From NCBI GenBank assembly GCA_041596215.1, contig JBFHIZ010000002.1, forward strand, positions 62,001-126,000: DNA of 64,000 nucleotides, read 5' to 3'. This document shows positions 35,102 to 44,557 of the stretch, piece after piece. The notes beneath the pieces were generated by a model. That model ran no database searches. It was not told the DNA's origin and was given only the letters and a program-made list of their open reading frames with translations. This stretch comes from JBFHIZ01 sp041596215. Its GTDB lineage: Bacteria; Bacillota; Clostridia; Lachnospirales; Lachnospiraceae. The stretch's first letter is position 1. Every line of letters starts with the position of its first letter. Made by a program: the position numbers and the translations under genes.

Positions 35102-37130
35102 AATATGCTCCTGACACTCCATTCTTAAATGTGGAAAGCATGCTTACATCCGAAGCAATTCTTTCCGAATTTTCTTTTTCATAAATCATTAATTCACCAT
35201 ACATATCCTCCCAGTCAAAACTCTGAATAAATATGATGTAATCCGTATTTAATACAGTAAAAAAACTTACTTCATCTGCAATTTCTTTTTCTTTTTCATT
35301 TTTGTATATAACTAATGTAGAATTATAATTTTCATCATCCAAATCTCTCGAAAAAACAAGAGCATCTTCTTCTGGTAAAAATCCCAAGCTATCTATTCTG
35401 ACATCAGAAACTATTTTCTCCGTATCACAATATAAATCACCCTCATAATTATCTACATCTTCATTACAGATATAATAAGCTTTTCCATTCATTATACCTT
35501 CAAACGAGTTGATTTCATCATCAAGTTCTCTAGTATCTCCAAACTTATCTTTCGATAAATCAAAGGAATATAAAGAATACGTCGGCACCTCATATTCATA
35601 AACATTCTCTTCGTAATAATCTCCTTCAAAATAATTTTCATCGTAATGAATTGTTTCTACTTCGTTATATACTCCATAATATAAAATTTCCTCATCGGAC
35701 CAAACAAAACTAACATCTTCATCCTCCAGTATTTCCATTTCTCCATTACTGTAAACCATTGTTGACCAAATCATATTGTCATAATTATTTACCTGATATT
35801 CCAAATCATATACATCCCAAATATCATCAATAGAAACTTTAATATCATCCTTATACGTACTCATAGAACAGACAAAGAGATTTGCTGTTGGAATTTCTAA
35901 AAAATAATCAAAATTATCTATCACTAAAGAACTTTCATTTCCATCATAATAATAGAGTTCTTGTGAATATCTTATATACTTATAATCTTTTACTTGTTTT
36001 CGAATCTCGTTTCGATAAGCGATTTCGTCATAATCATACCTTGCATTATAATAAGCATCCCAATCCATATCTGTATAAGTATATCCCCAAAATTCATCAT
36101 AATATTCTTCTTCGTAGTCCTCTATTTGTGGTTCTTCCATTTGATCATCTGATGCAAGATATGGGTCTTCCAAAAAAGGTAGTAAAGAATATTCTGTTTC
36201 CATTTCTACTGTGTAATAAAAGATTTGTTGTTCTAAATCAATCGGATACATTGCCGAACAATCGGAAACGATTTTTTGGGATGCACCATCTAGCGCATAA
36301 CAATATAGGTCATTTTGTTTTTTTATATAAATCTTATGAAAATTGTCACTGTAACTCATTAAAATCACATCTTCTTCAATAACTATCTCTTTTTCATTTT
36401 CTCCAATAAGACAATAATAGATATCATACGTATATTGATAACTTTCTTCATCATACTTTTCATTCTCCGTCCAAAGGACAGATTTTTGATCTTGCGAAAT
36501 ATAATACGAAGAAATTCCAGATGCAATTTTTGTTTTTTCTTTTCCATCAAAATAATATAATTTTTCTTGTTTTTGATAAATTAGTGTATCATCTGCTAAT
36601 AAGACATAAGAATATACATCATGATCTATATCTTCTACAAGTACTTCATTCTTTTTTATGGTTGCACTAGATAAAACAAATTGAAAATTATTATCTATCT
36701 CAGACGGAAAATAATAAGTCTTCCCATCAGCGGATATATTTAGATTTCCATACATAAATCCATAATCATCCCACCCTATTTTAGAATCTCGATATTCATC
36801 CGTCAATATCCTTGGATTAAAATCCGCTTTATCTAAATCTGCTAACACCAATTCGTTATCTTCCACATAGAAGAATTTACTCTTCTCCATATTTTTGTTT
36901 TTCGAAATAAACGTAATGATTAAAAATAATAATGCAAGCATCATCAAGCTTGCAGCAAGTATCCCAAGAATTAATCCTATATTTTTTTTCTTTTTTTGTA
37001 TATTCATCGTTGTTACTACTGACGTCTTTTGTACTGGTGTTGATTGCATTTCAACATCAACTTTCGTTCCACATTTTACACAAAATAAATCTCCTTCGTG
37101 CAACAGATTTCCACAATTTTTACAGTTCAT
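35088..37130 (-). CDS. zinc-ribbon membrane protein with large extracytoplasmic repeat domain
   Basis: 680 residues. The N-terminal zinc ribbon has CKNCG and CVKCG; a membrane segment follows at about 50-75. The long outer domain is rich in Tyr, Asp and Glu, with recurring strand pairs (YYFDGKEK, LYYYDGNE, LYSFDLSK) like a DUF5050-type propeller. An unusually acidic and aromatic insert lies near residues 345-400. The start at 37130 follows GAGGGGGG; the longer frame has no ribosome site. Function unknown; possibly an envelope sensor. It is translationally linked to pepD. Confidence 0.68.
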   Translation of the reverse strand: MNCKNCGNLLHEGDLFCVKCGTKVDVEMQSTPVQKTSVVTTMNIQKKKKNIGLILGILAASLMMLALLFLIITFISKNKNMEKSKFFYVEDNELVLADLDKADFNPRILTDEYRDSKIGWDDYGFMYGNLNISADGKTYYFPSEIDNNFQFVLSSATIKKNEVLVEDIDHDVYSYVLLADDTLIYQKQEKLYYFDGKEKTKIASGISSYYISQDQKSVLWTENEKYDEESYQYTYDIYYCLIGENEKEIVIEEDVILMSYSDNFHKIYIKKQNDLYCYALDGASQKIVSDCSAMYPIDLEQQIFYYTVEMETEYSLLPFLEDPYLASDDQMEEPQIEDYEEEYYDEFWGYTYTDMDWDAYYNARYDYDEIAYRNEIRKQVKDYKYIRYSQELYYYDGNESSLVIDNFDYFLEIPTANLFVCSMSTYKDDIKVSIDDIWDVYDLEYQVNNYDNMIWSTMVYSNGEMEILEDEDVSFVWSDEEILYYGVYNEVETIHYDENYFEGDYYEENVYEYEVPTYSLYSFDLSKDKFGDTRELDDEINSFEGIMNGKAYYICNEDVDNYEGDLYCDTEKIVSDVRIDSLGFLPEEDALVFSRDLDDENYNSTLVIYKNEKEKEIADEVSFFTVLNTDYIIFIQSFDWEDMYGELMIYEKENSERIASDVSMLSTFKNGVSGAYYGAW

Positions 37131-37224
37131 TTGATCCCCCCTCAAGATAAACATAGATTCATTACTTTCATCTATCATACCTTTTTTAAACAAATATATC
37201 AAATTCTTTTTGTTTTTAAACAAG

Positions 37225-37256
37225 AAAAAAACTCATGATTTCATGAGTTTTTTTCT
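37225..37256 (-). terminator. terminator after rplT
   Basis: Inverted repeat ACTCATGA/TCATGAGT with a short loop, flanked by A7 and T7, after the rplT stop. Confidence 0.88.
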
Positions 37257-37278
37257 TATATGAAATAATATCATTAAC

Positions 37279-37632
37279 TTATAATTTTGCTTTTGCTACT
37301 TCTACTAAATCTGCAAATCCTTCTGCATCATTAACTGCTAATTCAGCTAAAATTTTTCTATTAATATCAATTTCTGCTAATTTAAGACCATGCATAAATT
37401 TACTATAAGATAAACCATTCATTCTTGCTGCTGCATTAATACGTGCAATCCATAATTGTCTAAATTGACGTTTTCTTTGTTTTCTACCTGCATATGAAGA
37501 TGTTAAAGCTCTCATTACTGATTGTTTTGCAACTCTATATTGTTTTGATCTTGCTCCTCTATAACCTTTTGCAAGTTTTAATACTCTATTGTGTTTCTTT
37601 TTTGCGTTCATTCCGCCTTTAATTCTTGCCAT
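37279..37632 (-). CDS. rplT: 50S ribosomal protein L20
   Basis: 117 residues, normal length. Highly basic N-terminus (KKKHNRVLKLAKGYRGARSKQYRVAKQ) and the conserved SYSKFMHGLKLA segment. It binds 23S rRNA early in assembly and in many bacteria represses its own operon through the leader. Last gene of infC-rpmI-rplT. Confidence 0.98.
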   Translation of the reverse strand: MARIKGGMNAKKKHNRVLKLAKGYRGARSKQYRVAKQSVMRALTSSYAGRKQRKRQFRQLWIARINAAARMNGLSYSKFMHGLKLAEIDINRKILAELAVNDAEGFADLVEVAKAKL

Positions 37633-37653
37633 TTTGCAATTTCCTCCTTATGC

Positions 37654-37851
37654 CTATAGATATGGTAATATCTTTTTCATATTTTTAACATTCGTTGAAT
37701 CTACTTCAACTTCTTTTCTGAGATTTCTTTTTCTCTTTGTTGTTTTCTTTGTTAAAATATGCTGTTTGTTGGCTTTATTTCTCATTAGTTTTCCAGATCC
37801 TGTAGCTTTGAAACGCTTTGCTGCTGATCTATTTGTTTTAATCTTTGGCAT
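37654..37851 (-). CDS. rpmI: 50S ribosomal protein L35
   Basis: 65 residues. Starts MPKIKTNRSAAKRFKATGSGK, with the conserved KANKQHILTKKTTKRKRNLR block. Lies 21 bases before rplT. Confidence 0.98.
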   Translation of the reverse strand: MPKIKTNRSAAKRFKATGSGKLMRNKANKQHILTKKTTKRKRNLRKEVEVDSTNVKNMKKILPYL

Positions 37852-37877
37852 ATAATTATCCTCCTAATTAATCTATT

Positions 37878-38390
37878 TTAACTGCTTTTTTTCTCAGTTA
37901 AATACATCGTCATACTTCTCCCCTCAATTTTAGGGTTCTTTTCAATTACCGCAATATCACTCAAATCTTTTGCAATTTCCGCAAAAATAGGGCGGCTTGC
38001 ATTCATATGTGCCATCTCTCTACCTCTAAAACGAATGGTAACTTTTACTCTGGCACCTTTTTCTAGAAATTTTCTAGCGGCACTTTTCTTTGTATTCAAA
38101 TCATTGGTATCAATGTTTGGTGACATACGAATTTCTTTTACTTCAATTACTTTTTGTTTCTTTTTTGCTTCTTTTTCTTTTCTAGCTTGTTCATATTTGA
38201 ACTTACCATAATCAACAATTTTGCAAACTGGTGGGTTTGCATTAGGCGCAATCTTCATCAAATCAAGACCCGCATCCTCTGCCATTTGTAATGCTTCTTT
38301 AGAAGACATAATTCCCAATTGTTCCCCGTTTTCACCAATCAATCGAATTTCTTTATCCCGTATTTGATTGTTCATCATTAAATTGCTAAT
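37878..38390 (-). CDS. infC: translation initiation factor IF-3 (ATT start)
   Basis: 170 residues. The N-domain begins NNQIRDKEIRLIGENGEQLG and the C-domain contains VKVTIRFRGREMAHMN. The start is placed at ATT (38390), eight bases after GGAGG. This matches the rare AUU start used by infC elsewhere, which lets IF-3 control its own translation. A second ATT one codon earlier is possible. The longest open frame, from 38474, would add residues encoded by the leader terminator and is rejected. First gene of infC-rpmI-rplT. Confidence 0.92.
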   Translation of the reverse strand: MSNLMMNNQIRDKEIRLIGENGEQLGIMSSKEALQMAEDAGLDLMKIAPNANPPVCKIVDYGKFKYEQARKEKEAKKKQKVIEVKEIRMSPNIDTNDLNTKKSAARKFLEKGARVKVTIRFRGREMAHMNASRPIFAEIAKDLSDIAVIEKNPKIEGRSMTMYLTEKKSS

Positions 38391-38571
38391 AATTTGCACC
38401 TCCATATTCAACACATTTTTGTTTGCATACAAAAAAGTGGATAGGCAAACCATCCACACAAATACAAAAAACAAATCAATCCCTTGTTTTTCGAATTATA
38501 AACTCACGTAGCCTTTGGCACGAAGTGAGAGTGGATACTCTGCTTGTTTATACGTTACATGTTTAACACGC
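38391..38571 (-). promoter_or_regulatory. infC-rpmI-rplT leader (L20-leader type)
   Basis: An untranslated leader of about 180 bases between a strong promoter and the infC start. It contains a terminator hairpin (38431-38457) and an upstream ATCCAC (38531-38536) that can pair with GTGGAT of the terminator's 5' arm, giving an alternative fold. This fits transcription attenuation by L20 as known in Bacillus; the exact aptamer was not checked against a model. Confidence 0.65.
38431..38457 (-). terminator. attenuator terminator in the infC leader
   Basis: Stem GTGGAT…ATCCAC enclosing a further GG/CC pair, followed by T6 on the minus strand, about 40 bases before infC. Confidence 0.8.
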
Positions 38572-38577
38572 TCAATT

Positions 38578-38606
38578 AATATAACATGATTTCATTTCTC
38601 TGTCAA
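38578..38606 (-). promoter_or_regulatory. promoter of infC-rpmI-rplT
   Basis: TTGACA and TATATT on the minus strand with a 17-base spacer, starting just after the EamA-family stop codon. Confidence 0.85.
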
Positions 38607-38607
38607 C

Positions 38608-39489
38608 TTATTTTGTTTTTTTCTTTTTATCGGAAACAAATAAACCTATGACAACTAATGCTCCACCCATTCCCGTATATATCGTTATATTTTCTCCCAA
38701 GACAATCGCAGCAACTAAAAAGGTAACTACCGGAATCATATAAATAAATACCGTTGCCTTCACAGATCCCAAGATGGAAACCATTTTATTCCAAGCCAAA
38801 TAGCCGATTCCAGATGCTCCAATTCCTAAAAATAATAAATTTCCCCATATTTGAGGACTTTTTAAAAGAATAAGATCTGTCTTTATTCCTAAAATAAAGT
38901 AGAAAGGAATTGCTGTCAACAGGCCATAACCTATGATTCTCTTGGTAGCTTCTAGCATATATTTATCCAACTTAATGTTTTGTTTTAACACAATCGAATA
39001 TATTGCCCATGATAAAGCTGCACCTATCGCCAAAATATATCCCTTGATATTAAAATGAAAATCCGATAATACCTCATAATTAATTAATAAAATCCCTAAA
39101 ATTGCCATTATAGATCCAATAAAATACCATAATGTGGGCTTTTCTTCTTTTATAAATAAAAAAGACAACAATGCCGTAAGAAGCGGTGCTAATGAAACCA
39201 TCACACCCACATTTCCTGCTGTTGTAAATTGTAGTGCGGAACTTTCACACATAAAATAAATAGTTACACTTAAGGCTCCTGCTAAAAGGCAAAAACTTTC
39301 CATTCGAATTCCTAAAAAAGGCATGGGTTTTGGTTTTATAACCATAAGGGTTACATACCCAATTAGAAACCGAAAAAGTAAAATCTCAATCGGTTCTAAT
39401 TGTTGTAATAATATTTTCGAAGAAATAAAGGTGCTTCCCCACATAAGTGCAATTAATACGCCAATGATATAAGCCTTTTTCTTTTGCAT
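38608..39489 (-). CDS. EamA/DMT-family transporter
   Basis: 293 residues with ten predicted membrane segments in two EamA repeats (ALMWGSTFISSKILL at the start; ALSWAIYSIVLKQNI beginning the second). Drug/metabolite exporter family; substrate not predictable. It starts five bases after thrS and is probably carried on the T-box transcript. Confidence 0.87.
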   Translation of the reverse strand: MQKKKAYIIGVLIALMWGSTFISSKILLQQLEPIEILLFRFLIGYVTLMVIKPKPMPFLGIRMESFCLLAGALSVTIYFMCESSALQFTTAGNVGVMVSLAPLLTALLSFLFIKEEKPTLWYFIGSIMAILGILLINYEVLSDFHFNIKGYILAIGAALSWAIYSIVLKQNIKLDKYMLEATKRIIGYGLLTAIPFYFILGIKTDLILLKSPQIWGNLLFLGIGASGIGYLAWNKMVSILGSVKATVFIYMIPVVTFLVAAIVLGENITIYTGMGGALVVIGLFVSDKKKKTK

Positions 39490-39494
39490 CTGTT

Positions 39495-41414
39495 TTACTC
39501 TTCTATCGTTTCTCTAATTTTTTTGGTACGAATTTCCTCATTTAATCCGTCCACAAATTCAGGTAATGATATTGTTCCTTCCTCTCCTTCAAATCTGCTA
39601 CGTACCGATATACATTTTTCTTCTTCCTCTTTTTGGCCTACAATTACCATATAAGGAATTCGATTTAATCTTGCATCTCTAATTTTATATCCAATTTTTT
39701 CTGCTCTAGAATCAATTTGTGCACGGATTCCATTTTCCCTTAACGTATCTAAAACTTCCTTTGCATAATTAAAATACTTATCCGAAATTGGTAACACTTT
39801 TACTTGCACTGGTGCAATCCAAGTCGGAAATTTACCAGCAAAATGTTCTGTTAAAATTCCAATAAAACGTTCAATCGATCCAAACACAACACGATGTATC
39901 ATAATTGGTCTATGCTTTTCACCATCTGCTCCAATATATTCAGCTTCAAATCGTTGTGGTAACTGAAAATCTAATTGAATGGTTCCACATTGCCAAGTTC
40001 TACCAATCGAATCTTCCAAATGGAAATCAATTTTCGGACCATAAAAAGCGCCATCTCCTTCATTTACAATGTATTCTGTTCCCATTTCATCAAGTGCTGT
40101 TCTAAGACCTTCCGTTGCTAATTCCCAGTCTTCATCACTTCCCACACTATTTTCAGGTTTCGTTGATAACTCCACATGATATTTAAATCCAAATAGATTA
40201 TAAACTTCATCGATTAATCGAACGACACCTTTAATTTCTTCTGTAATTTGTTCTGGCATCATAAAAATATGCGCATCATCTTGCGTAAAGCAGCGTACTC
40301 GCATCAGCCCGTGGAGTGCACCTGATTTTTCATGTCTATGGACCAATCCCAACTCACCCATACGAAGAGGTAAATCTCGATAAGATCTTGGCTCAGATTT
40401 ATAAACCAACAATCCACCCGGGCAATTCATTGGTTTGATTGCAAAATCCTCATCATCTATTATTGTAGTATACATGTTTTCTCGATAATGATCCCAATGT
40501 CCAGAAGTCTCCCATAAAGATCGATTTAACATCATAGGCGTTGATATTTCATCATACCCTTCTCTTACATGAATCTCTCTCCAATAATCCACTAATGTAT
40601 TTTTTAGAATCATACCATTTGGTAAAAAGAAAGGAAATCCCGGACCTTCCTCCATCATTGTAAATAGTCCTATTTCTTTCCCTATTTTTCTATGATCTCT
40701 TTTTTTTGCTTCTTCCATGCGATACAAATATTCTTCTAATTCCGAAGCTTTAGAAAATGCAGTTCCATAAATTCTAGTTAACATCTTGTTTTTTTCACTT
40801 CCACGCCAATAAGCACCTGCAACGGACAGCAATTTAAATGCCTTCACTTCTTTCGTTGACCCCACATGTGGACCTGCACACAAGTCAACAAATTTTCCTT
40901 GGCTATAAAAAGATATCTCTGCGTCTTCTGGCAAGTCTTGAATCAATTCCACCTTATAGGGTTCCCCTAATTCTTCCATATATGCAATGGCTTCCTCTCT
41001 TGGTTTCGTAAACTTTTCAAACGAAGCATTTTCTTTCGTAATTTTTTTCATTTCCACTTCGATCTTTTCTAAATCCTCTTCGGATATTTTTACATCGTCA
41101 ATATCATAATAAAACCCATCCTCAATGGAAGGTCCAATAGCCAATTTTGCTTCTGGATACAGTCTCTTTACCGCCTCTGCTAAAATATGTGATGCCGAAT
41201 GACGAATGGTTCTAAGTCCTTCAGCGTCTTTTGCAGTAAAAATATTCAAAGTACAATCTTCCTTTACGATGGTTCGTATATCAACCACCTTTCCATTTAT
41301 TTCTCCAGCTAAAGCCATGCGTCCTAGTCCTGCACTAATGTCCATTGCAATTTCTCGCACACTCATTCCTTGACCGTATTCTTTACTTGATCCATCTTTT
41401 AATGTTATTTTCAT
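39495..41414 (-). CDS. thrS: threonyl-tRNA synthetase
   Basis: 639 residues. Charges tRNA-Thr. TGS domain (about 1-62), editing-type second domain with HSASHILAEA and CAGPHV, class II core with motif 2 RMGELGLVHRHEKSGALHGLMRVRCFTQDDAHIF and the zinc ligands, and an anticodon domain (APVQVKVLPIS…). The start at 41414 follows GGAGG. Controlled by the T-box leader upstream. Confidence 0.97.
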   Translation of the reverse strand: MKITLKDGSSKEYGQGMSVREIAMDISAGLGRMALAGEINGKVVDIRTIVKEDCTLNIFTAKDAEGLRTIRHSASHILAEAVKRLYPEAKLAIGPSIEDGFYYDIDDVKISEEDLEKIEVEMKKITKENASFEKFTKPREEAIAYMEELGEPYKVELIQDLPEDAEISFYSQGKFVDLCAGPHVGSTKEVKAFKLLSVAGAYWRGSEKNKMLTRIYGTAFSKASELEEYLYRMEEAKKRDHRKIGKEIGLFTMMEEGPGFPFFLPNGMILKNTLVDYWREIHVREGYDEISTPMMLNRSLWETSGHWDHYRENMYTTIIDDEDFAIKPMNCPGGLLVYKSEPRSYRDLPLRMGELGLVHRHEKSGALHGLMRVRCFTQDDAHIFMMPEQITEEIKGVVRLIDEVYNLFGFKYHVELSTKPENSVGSDEDWELATEGLRTALDEMGTEYIVNEGDGAFYGPKIDFHLEDSIGRTWQCGTIQLDFQLPQRFEAEYIGADGEKHRPIMIHRVVFGSIERFIGILTEHFAGKFPTWIAPVQVKVLPISDKYFNYAKEVLDTLRENGIRAQIDSRAEKIGYKIRDARLNRIPYMVIVGQKEEEEKCISVRSRFEGEEGTISLPEFVDGLNEEIRTKKIRETIEE

Positions 41415-41450
41415 ATTTTTTTCCTCCATATTTCAATTCCCTTTTCAAAT

Positions 41451-41485
41451 AAAAAAAGCCCTCATGCGTATTATACACATGGGAC
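41451..41485 (-). terminator. T-box terminator of thrS
   Basis: Stem CCC-ATGTGT/ACGCAT-GAGGG with bulge, then CTTTTTTT on the minus strand. Confidence 0.8.
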
Positions 41486-41690
41486 GATTCTGTCGCGGTT
41501 CCACCCAATTTATTTTCTTTTCAAGAAAATCTCTCATTCATAATGATAACGGAATTACCGGACCGGATTAGGGCCACTCAAAGGTAGTTTTCAAATGGTT
41601 CCAGATAAAACACTTTCAGCATTTCTGTGTTTCTCTCTATATCTTTTCACATTTTACTCTTCTTTTCAGCGTGTTTTCTTCTTTTTATAC
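41451..41690 (-). promoter_or_regulatory. T-box leader of thrS
   Basis: The T-box sequence GGGTGGAACCGCG (41494-41506, minus strand) is followed by a terminator hairpin and T7 at 41451-41457. Upstream sequence of about 190 bases fits stem I. It should sense uncharged tRNA-Thr. I could not assign the specifier codon with confidence; ACC occurs in two places. No coding gene lies in 41415-41823. Confidence 0.92.
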
Positions 41691-41700
41691 TGTTCTTATT

Positions 41701-41729
41701 ATAGTATCTCTTTTTTCGTGAAATGTAAA
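41701..41729 (-). promoter_or_regulatory. probable promoter of thrS
   Basis: TTTACA with TACTAT at 17 bases; a perfect TATAAT lies three bases further on at a 20-base spacing, so the exact -10 is uncertain. Confidence 0.45.
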
Positions 41730-41823
41730 GCCTATTCTTCTTTCTTGCCTAAAATAGTTCTTTCAATTGAAATTCATTTTACATATGTTATAATCGAAAG
41801 AAATTAAAGATAGGAAACTTACC

Positions 41824-43212
41824 ATGTCAACGATACGTAATAAATTTATTGGCGATAAAGCCTTTTATAAAAAAATTCTCATGATTGCTATTCCCATTAT
41901 GCTTCAAAATGGAATCACCAATCTTGTTGGATTTTTGGATAATCTCATGATTGGACAATTAGGAACCGACCAAATGTCTGGTGTATCCATTATTAATCAA
42001 TTATTTTTTGTATTTGCACTTTTTATATTCGGTGCTGTTTCTAGTGTCGGAATATTTACCGCTCAATTTTATGGACAAAAAAATATAAAAGGTGTACAAG
42101 AAACTTTTCGTTTTAAACTTTATATTGTTTTTTTTATTACTATATTAGGAATACTAACTTTTTTCCATTTTGGAGATTCTTTCATCCAATTATTCCTACA
42201 TGAAGGTAGTATCACTGGAAATATTGCAAATACATTATCATTTTCCAAAGAATATCTACTTATTCTACTCCTAGGCTTTGTTCCCTTTTCTCTTTCCCAA
42301 GTATATGCTAGTACACTTAGAGAAATAGGAAAAACTGTGCTACCGATGATTGCAAGTTCCATTGCTGTTATTGTTAACTTACTCCTAAATTACCTTTTGA
42401 TTTTTGGGAAATTTGGTTTTCCTCAATTAGGGGTAAAAGGTGCTGCAATTGCAACGGTTATTTCTCGTATAATTGAAGTATTCCTCATCGTTTTTTGGAT
42501 CCATATTCATTCCAACACCTATCCTTTTATTGTTCGAATTTATCGTTCATTCGAAGTGCCTAGACGATTGGCTTTAAACATTTCAAAAAAAGGATTGCCG
42601 CTCTTAATTAACGAAGGCTTATGGGCATTAGGTATGACTGCTCTTTTACAGAATTACTCCATACGCGGTCTTGCTGTTGTTGGTAGCTTTAATATCTCAA
42701 ATACCATTAGTAATGTATTTTATATTGTTTTTATTGCCCTTGGTGACACATTAGCTATTATTGTTGGTCAATTACTTGGTGCTAATAAAATGGAGGAAGC
42801 CGTTGACTCTGATCGTAAAATCATCACTTTTTCTGTCATTACCTGTTTATTTATCGGTTCCATTTTAATTATTACCGCTCCACTTTTTCCAAAACTTTAT
42901 AATACCACCGAAGAAGTAAGAGCACTCGCCACTGTATTTATACGCACGGTTGGTTTTCTGATGCCTCTTCAAGGGTTTTTACATGCCACCTATTTTACAC
43001 TTCGATCTGGTGGAAAAACATTAATTACCTTTTTATTTGACAGTTTCTTTGTCTGGGTAATTGCAATTCCCATTGCATATGTTCTTGTTCGTTTTACTAC
43101 CCTTCCAATTACACAAATTTATCTCTTCGTTGGTTTAGCAGATATTTTTAAATGTATCCTTGGATTTATTTTAGTAAAAAACAAAACATGGGTACAAAAT
43201 ATTGTTGCATAA
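41824..43212 (+). CDS. MATE-family multidrug exporter
   Basis: 462 residues with twelve predicted membrane segments. MATE features include the N-terminal IAIPIMLQNGITNLVGFLDNLMIGQLGTDQMSGVS and the second-half SFNISNTISNVFYIVFIALGDTLAIIVGQLLGA. Likely Na+- or H+-coupled export of cationic compounds; substrate unknown. Single gene with a weak ribosome site (TAGGAAA). Confidence 0.92.
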   Translation: MSTIRNKFIGDKAFYKKILMIAIPIMLQNGITNLVGFLDNLMIGQLGTDQMSGVSIINQLFFVFALFIFGAVSSVGIFTAQFYGQKNIKGVQETFRFKLYIVFFITILGILTFFHFGDSFIQLFLHEGSITGNIANTLSFSKEYLLILLLGFVPFSLSQVYASTLREIGKTVLPMIASSIAVIVNLLLNYLLIFGKFGFPQLGVKGAAIATVISRIIEVFLIVFWIHIHSNTYPFIVRIYRSFEVPRRLALNISKKGLPLLINEGLWALGMTALLQNYSIRGLAVVGSFNISNTISNVFYIVFIALGDTLAIIVGQLLGANKMEEAVDSDRKIITFSVITCLFIGSILIITAPLFPKLYNTTEEVRALATVFIRTVGFLMPLQGFLHATYFTLRSGGKTLITFLFDSFFVWVIAIPIAYVLVRFTTLPITQIYLFVGLADIFKCILGFILVKNKTWVQNIVA

Positions 43213-43241
43213 AAAAACTTGGCATTTGCCAAGTTTTTTTT
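43211..43241. terminator. bidirectional terminator
   Basis: Perfect hairpin ACTTGGCA/TGCCAAGT with A7 and T8 flanks, between convergent MATE and SEC-C genes. Confidence 0.9.
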
Positions 43242-43740
43242 AATTCTTACCACAACACTTTTTGTATTTTTTACCAGAGCCACAAGGACATGGATCATTT
43301 GGATAAACTTTATCTTCCTTTACAACCGTAGTAGAAAGTTTTTGTTCTTTATATAATTCTTTTCTTCTTGGCTCCTCAATTAGGTCATTCCATTCTTCAA
43401 GATTATATAACCAATCTGCTTGTGCTCCAACCATATTCTTATATAATAACTCCTTATCATATGCCAAGCTTACGTTCGTATCTTCTTTCATTTTTTCAAT
43501 GTCATTTTTTTGAACCAAACTATCGTTAATCCCATCCAAAAAACCAGTCATTGTCATGATATCTACGTTAAATTTCTTAGCTAATTCTTTTACCGAACCT
43601 TTTACTTCTTCCGGATTTTTTAAAATACTTGCATAGATTTTTTTCTCTTCTTCAAAATAAATTGCCCAAAATCTCTGCAATTCTCCTTTGTCAACTTTTT
43701 CTGAATAGGCCATATCACGCCACTTTTTTAATAATGCCAT
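43240..43740 (-). CDS. SEC-C motif protein
   Basis: 166 residues. The C-terminus is a SEC-C zinc motif, NDPCPCGSGKKYKKCCG, as found at the end of SecA. The N-terminal ~120 residues are helical and charged, without a recognised domain. The start at 43740 (MALLKKW) follows GGTGG; the longer TTG-started frame overlaps that site. Possibly a ribosome- or SecB-type partner; function unknown. Confidence 0.8.
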   Translation of the reverse strand: MALLKKWRDMAYSEKVDKGELQRFWAIYFEEEKKIYASILKNPEEVKGSVKELAKKFNVDIMTMTGFLDGINDSLVQKNDIEKMKEDTNVSLAYDKELLYKNMVGAQADWLYNLEEWNDLIEEPRRKELYKEQKLSTTVVKEDKVYPNDPCPCGSGKKYKKCCGKN

Positions 43741-43820
43741 TTTTTTCCACCTTTTTTTCAATTTATTAAAATTATTATATACTACCTGTTGAAAATTAGC
43801 AAAGATTTCTTTTTCTTATC

Positions 43821-44462
43821 TTACTTTTCAACTACCACATATTTTTCAATGATTTTCCACGCATTAAAAGAAGAAAGCAAAGAAGACATTGAAAAATGCC
43901 AAATTACAAAAACCGAAAATCCTATTTGAATAAATAAAAGAGATAAAATGGTTGGAACAACAATAAAAAGAAACAAAACTAGCATTTGTTTTGGAGATAA
44001 AAAAACGAGTAAAAACGCATTTTTCCATAATTGTTTCATTGGCAAATCAATCGTAGCAAGTAATCTTAGCAAATACATTATCCCTGCTAAAATATACAGC
44101 AAAATTACAAATGAAATAATAACAACAAATTGAAATGCTTTTGTTAATTCTGGATCTTTTACACTTACCCATATCGCGTAACCCATCAAACTTACGATAA
44201 GTGTTAACAAAAATCCAACAATTGCTGTTTTAAAAAAATCTTTCCGAAACTCCGAAAAATAAAGTTGAATAGGAAACAAATCCTTATCCCTTATCATATC
44301 CATTGTAACCTTTGAAATTGCTTTACAAGCAGGACCTATCGTAACAATCGGAATACAAGTTAGGACAAATACTATATTTAAATAAATAAGAATAAAAAAA
44401 TATTTTTTTATTATATGAAAAAATAATGGGATTCCTTTTTTCTCCACCTCAATTCGTTTCAT
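43821..44462 (-). CDS. YesL-like membrane protein (DUF624)
   Basis: 213 residues with five or six membrane segments. The N-terminal YLNIVFVLTCIPIVTIGPACKAISKVTMDMIRDKD matches DUF624/YesL, often linked to carbohydrate ABC transporters. No such transporter is adjacent, so its role here is open. Confidence 0.82.
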   Translation of the reverse strand: MKRIEVEKKGIPLFFHIIKKYFFILIYLNIVFVLTCIPIVTIGPACKAISKVTMDMIRDKDLFPIQLYFSEFRKDFFKTAIVGFLLTLIVSLMGYAIWVSVKDPELTKAFQFVVIISFVILLYILAGIMYLLRLLATIDLPMKQLWKNAFLLVFLSPKQMLVLFLFIVVPTILSLLFIQIGFSVFVIWHFSMSSLLSSFNAWKIIEKYVVVEK

Positions 44463-44557
44463 ACCTACACCATTTTTATCCTTTCGCTTTCAATTAATTC
44501 AATATAAGTATGCCACAATTAAATCACTACTTCAAGAAACATTTTGTGCTTTCTTTT

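Noticed and set aside
38391..38474. N-terminal extension of IF-3 to an upstream ATG
   Set aside because: It would translate the leader terminator; GGAGG correctly spaces the ATT start and family alignment begins there.
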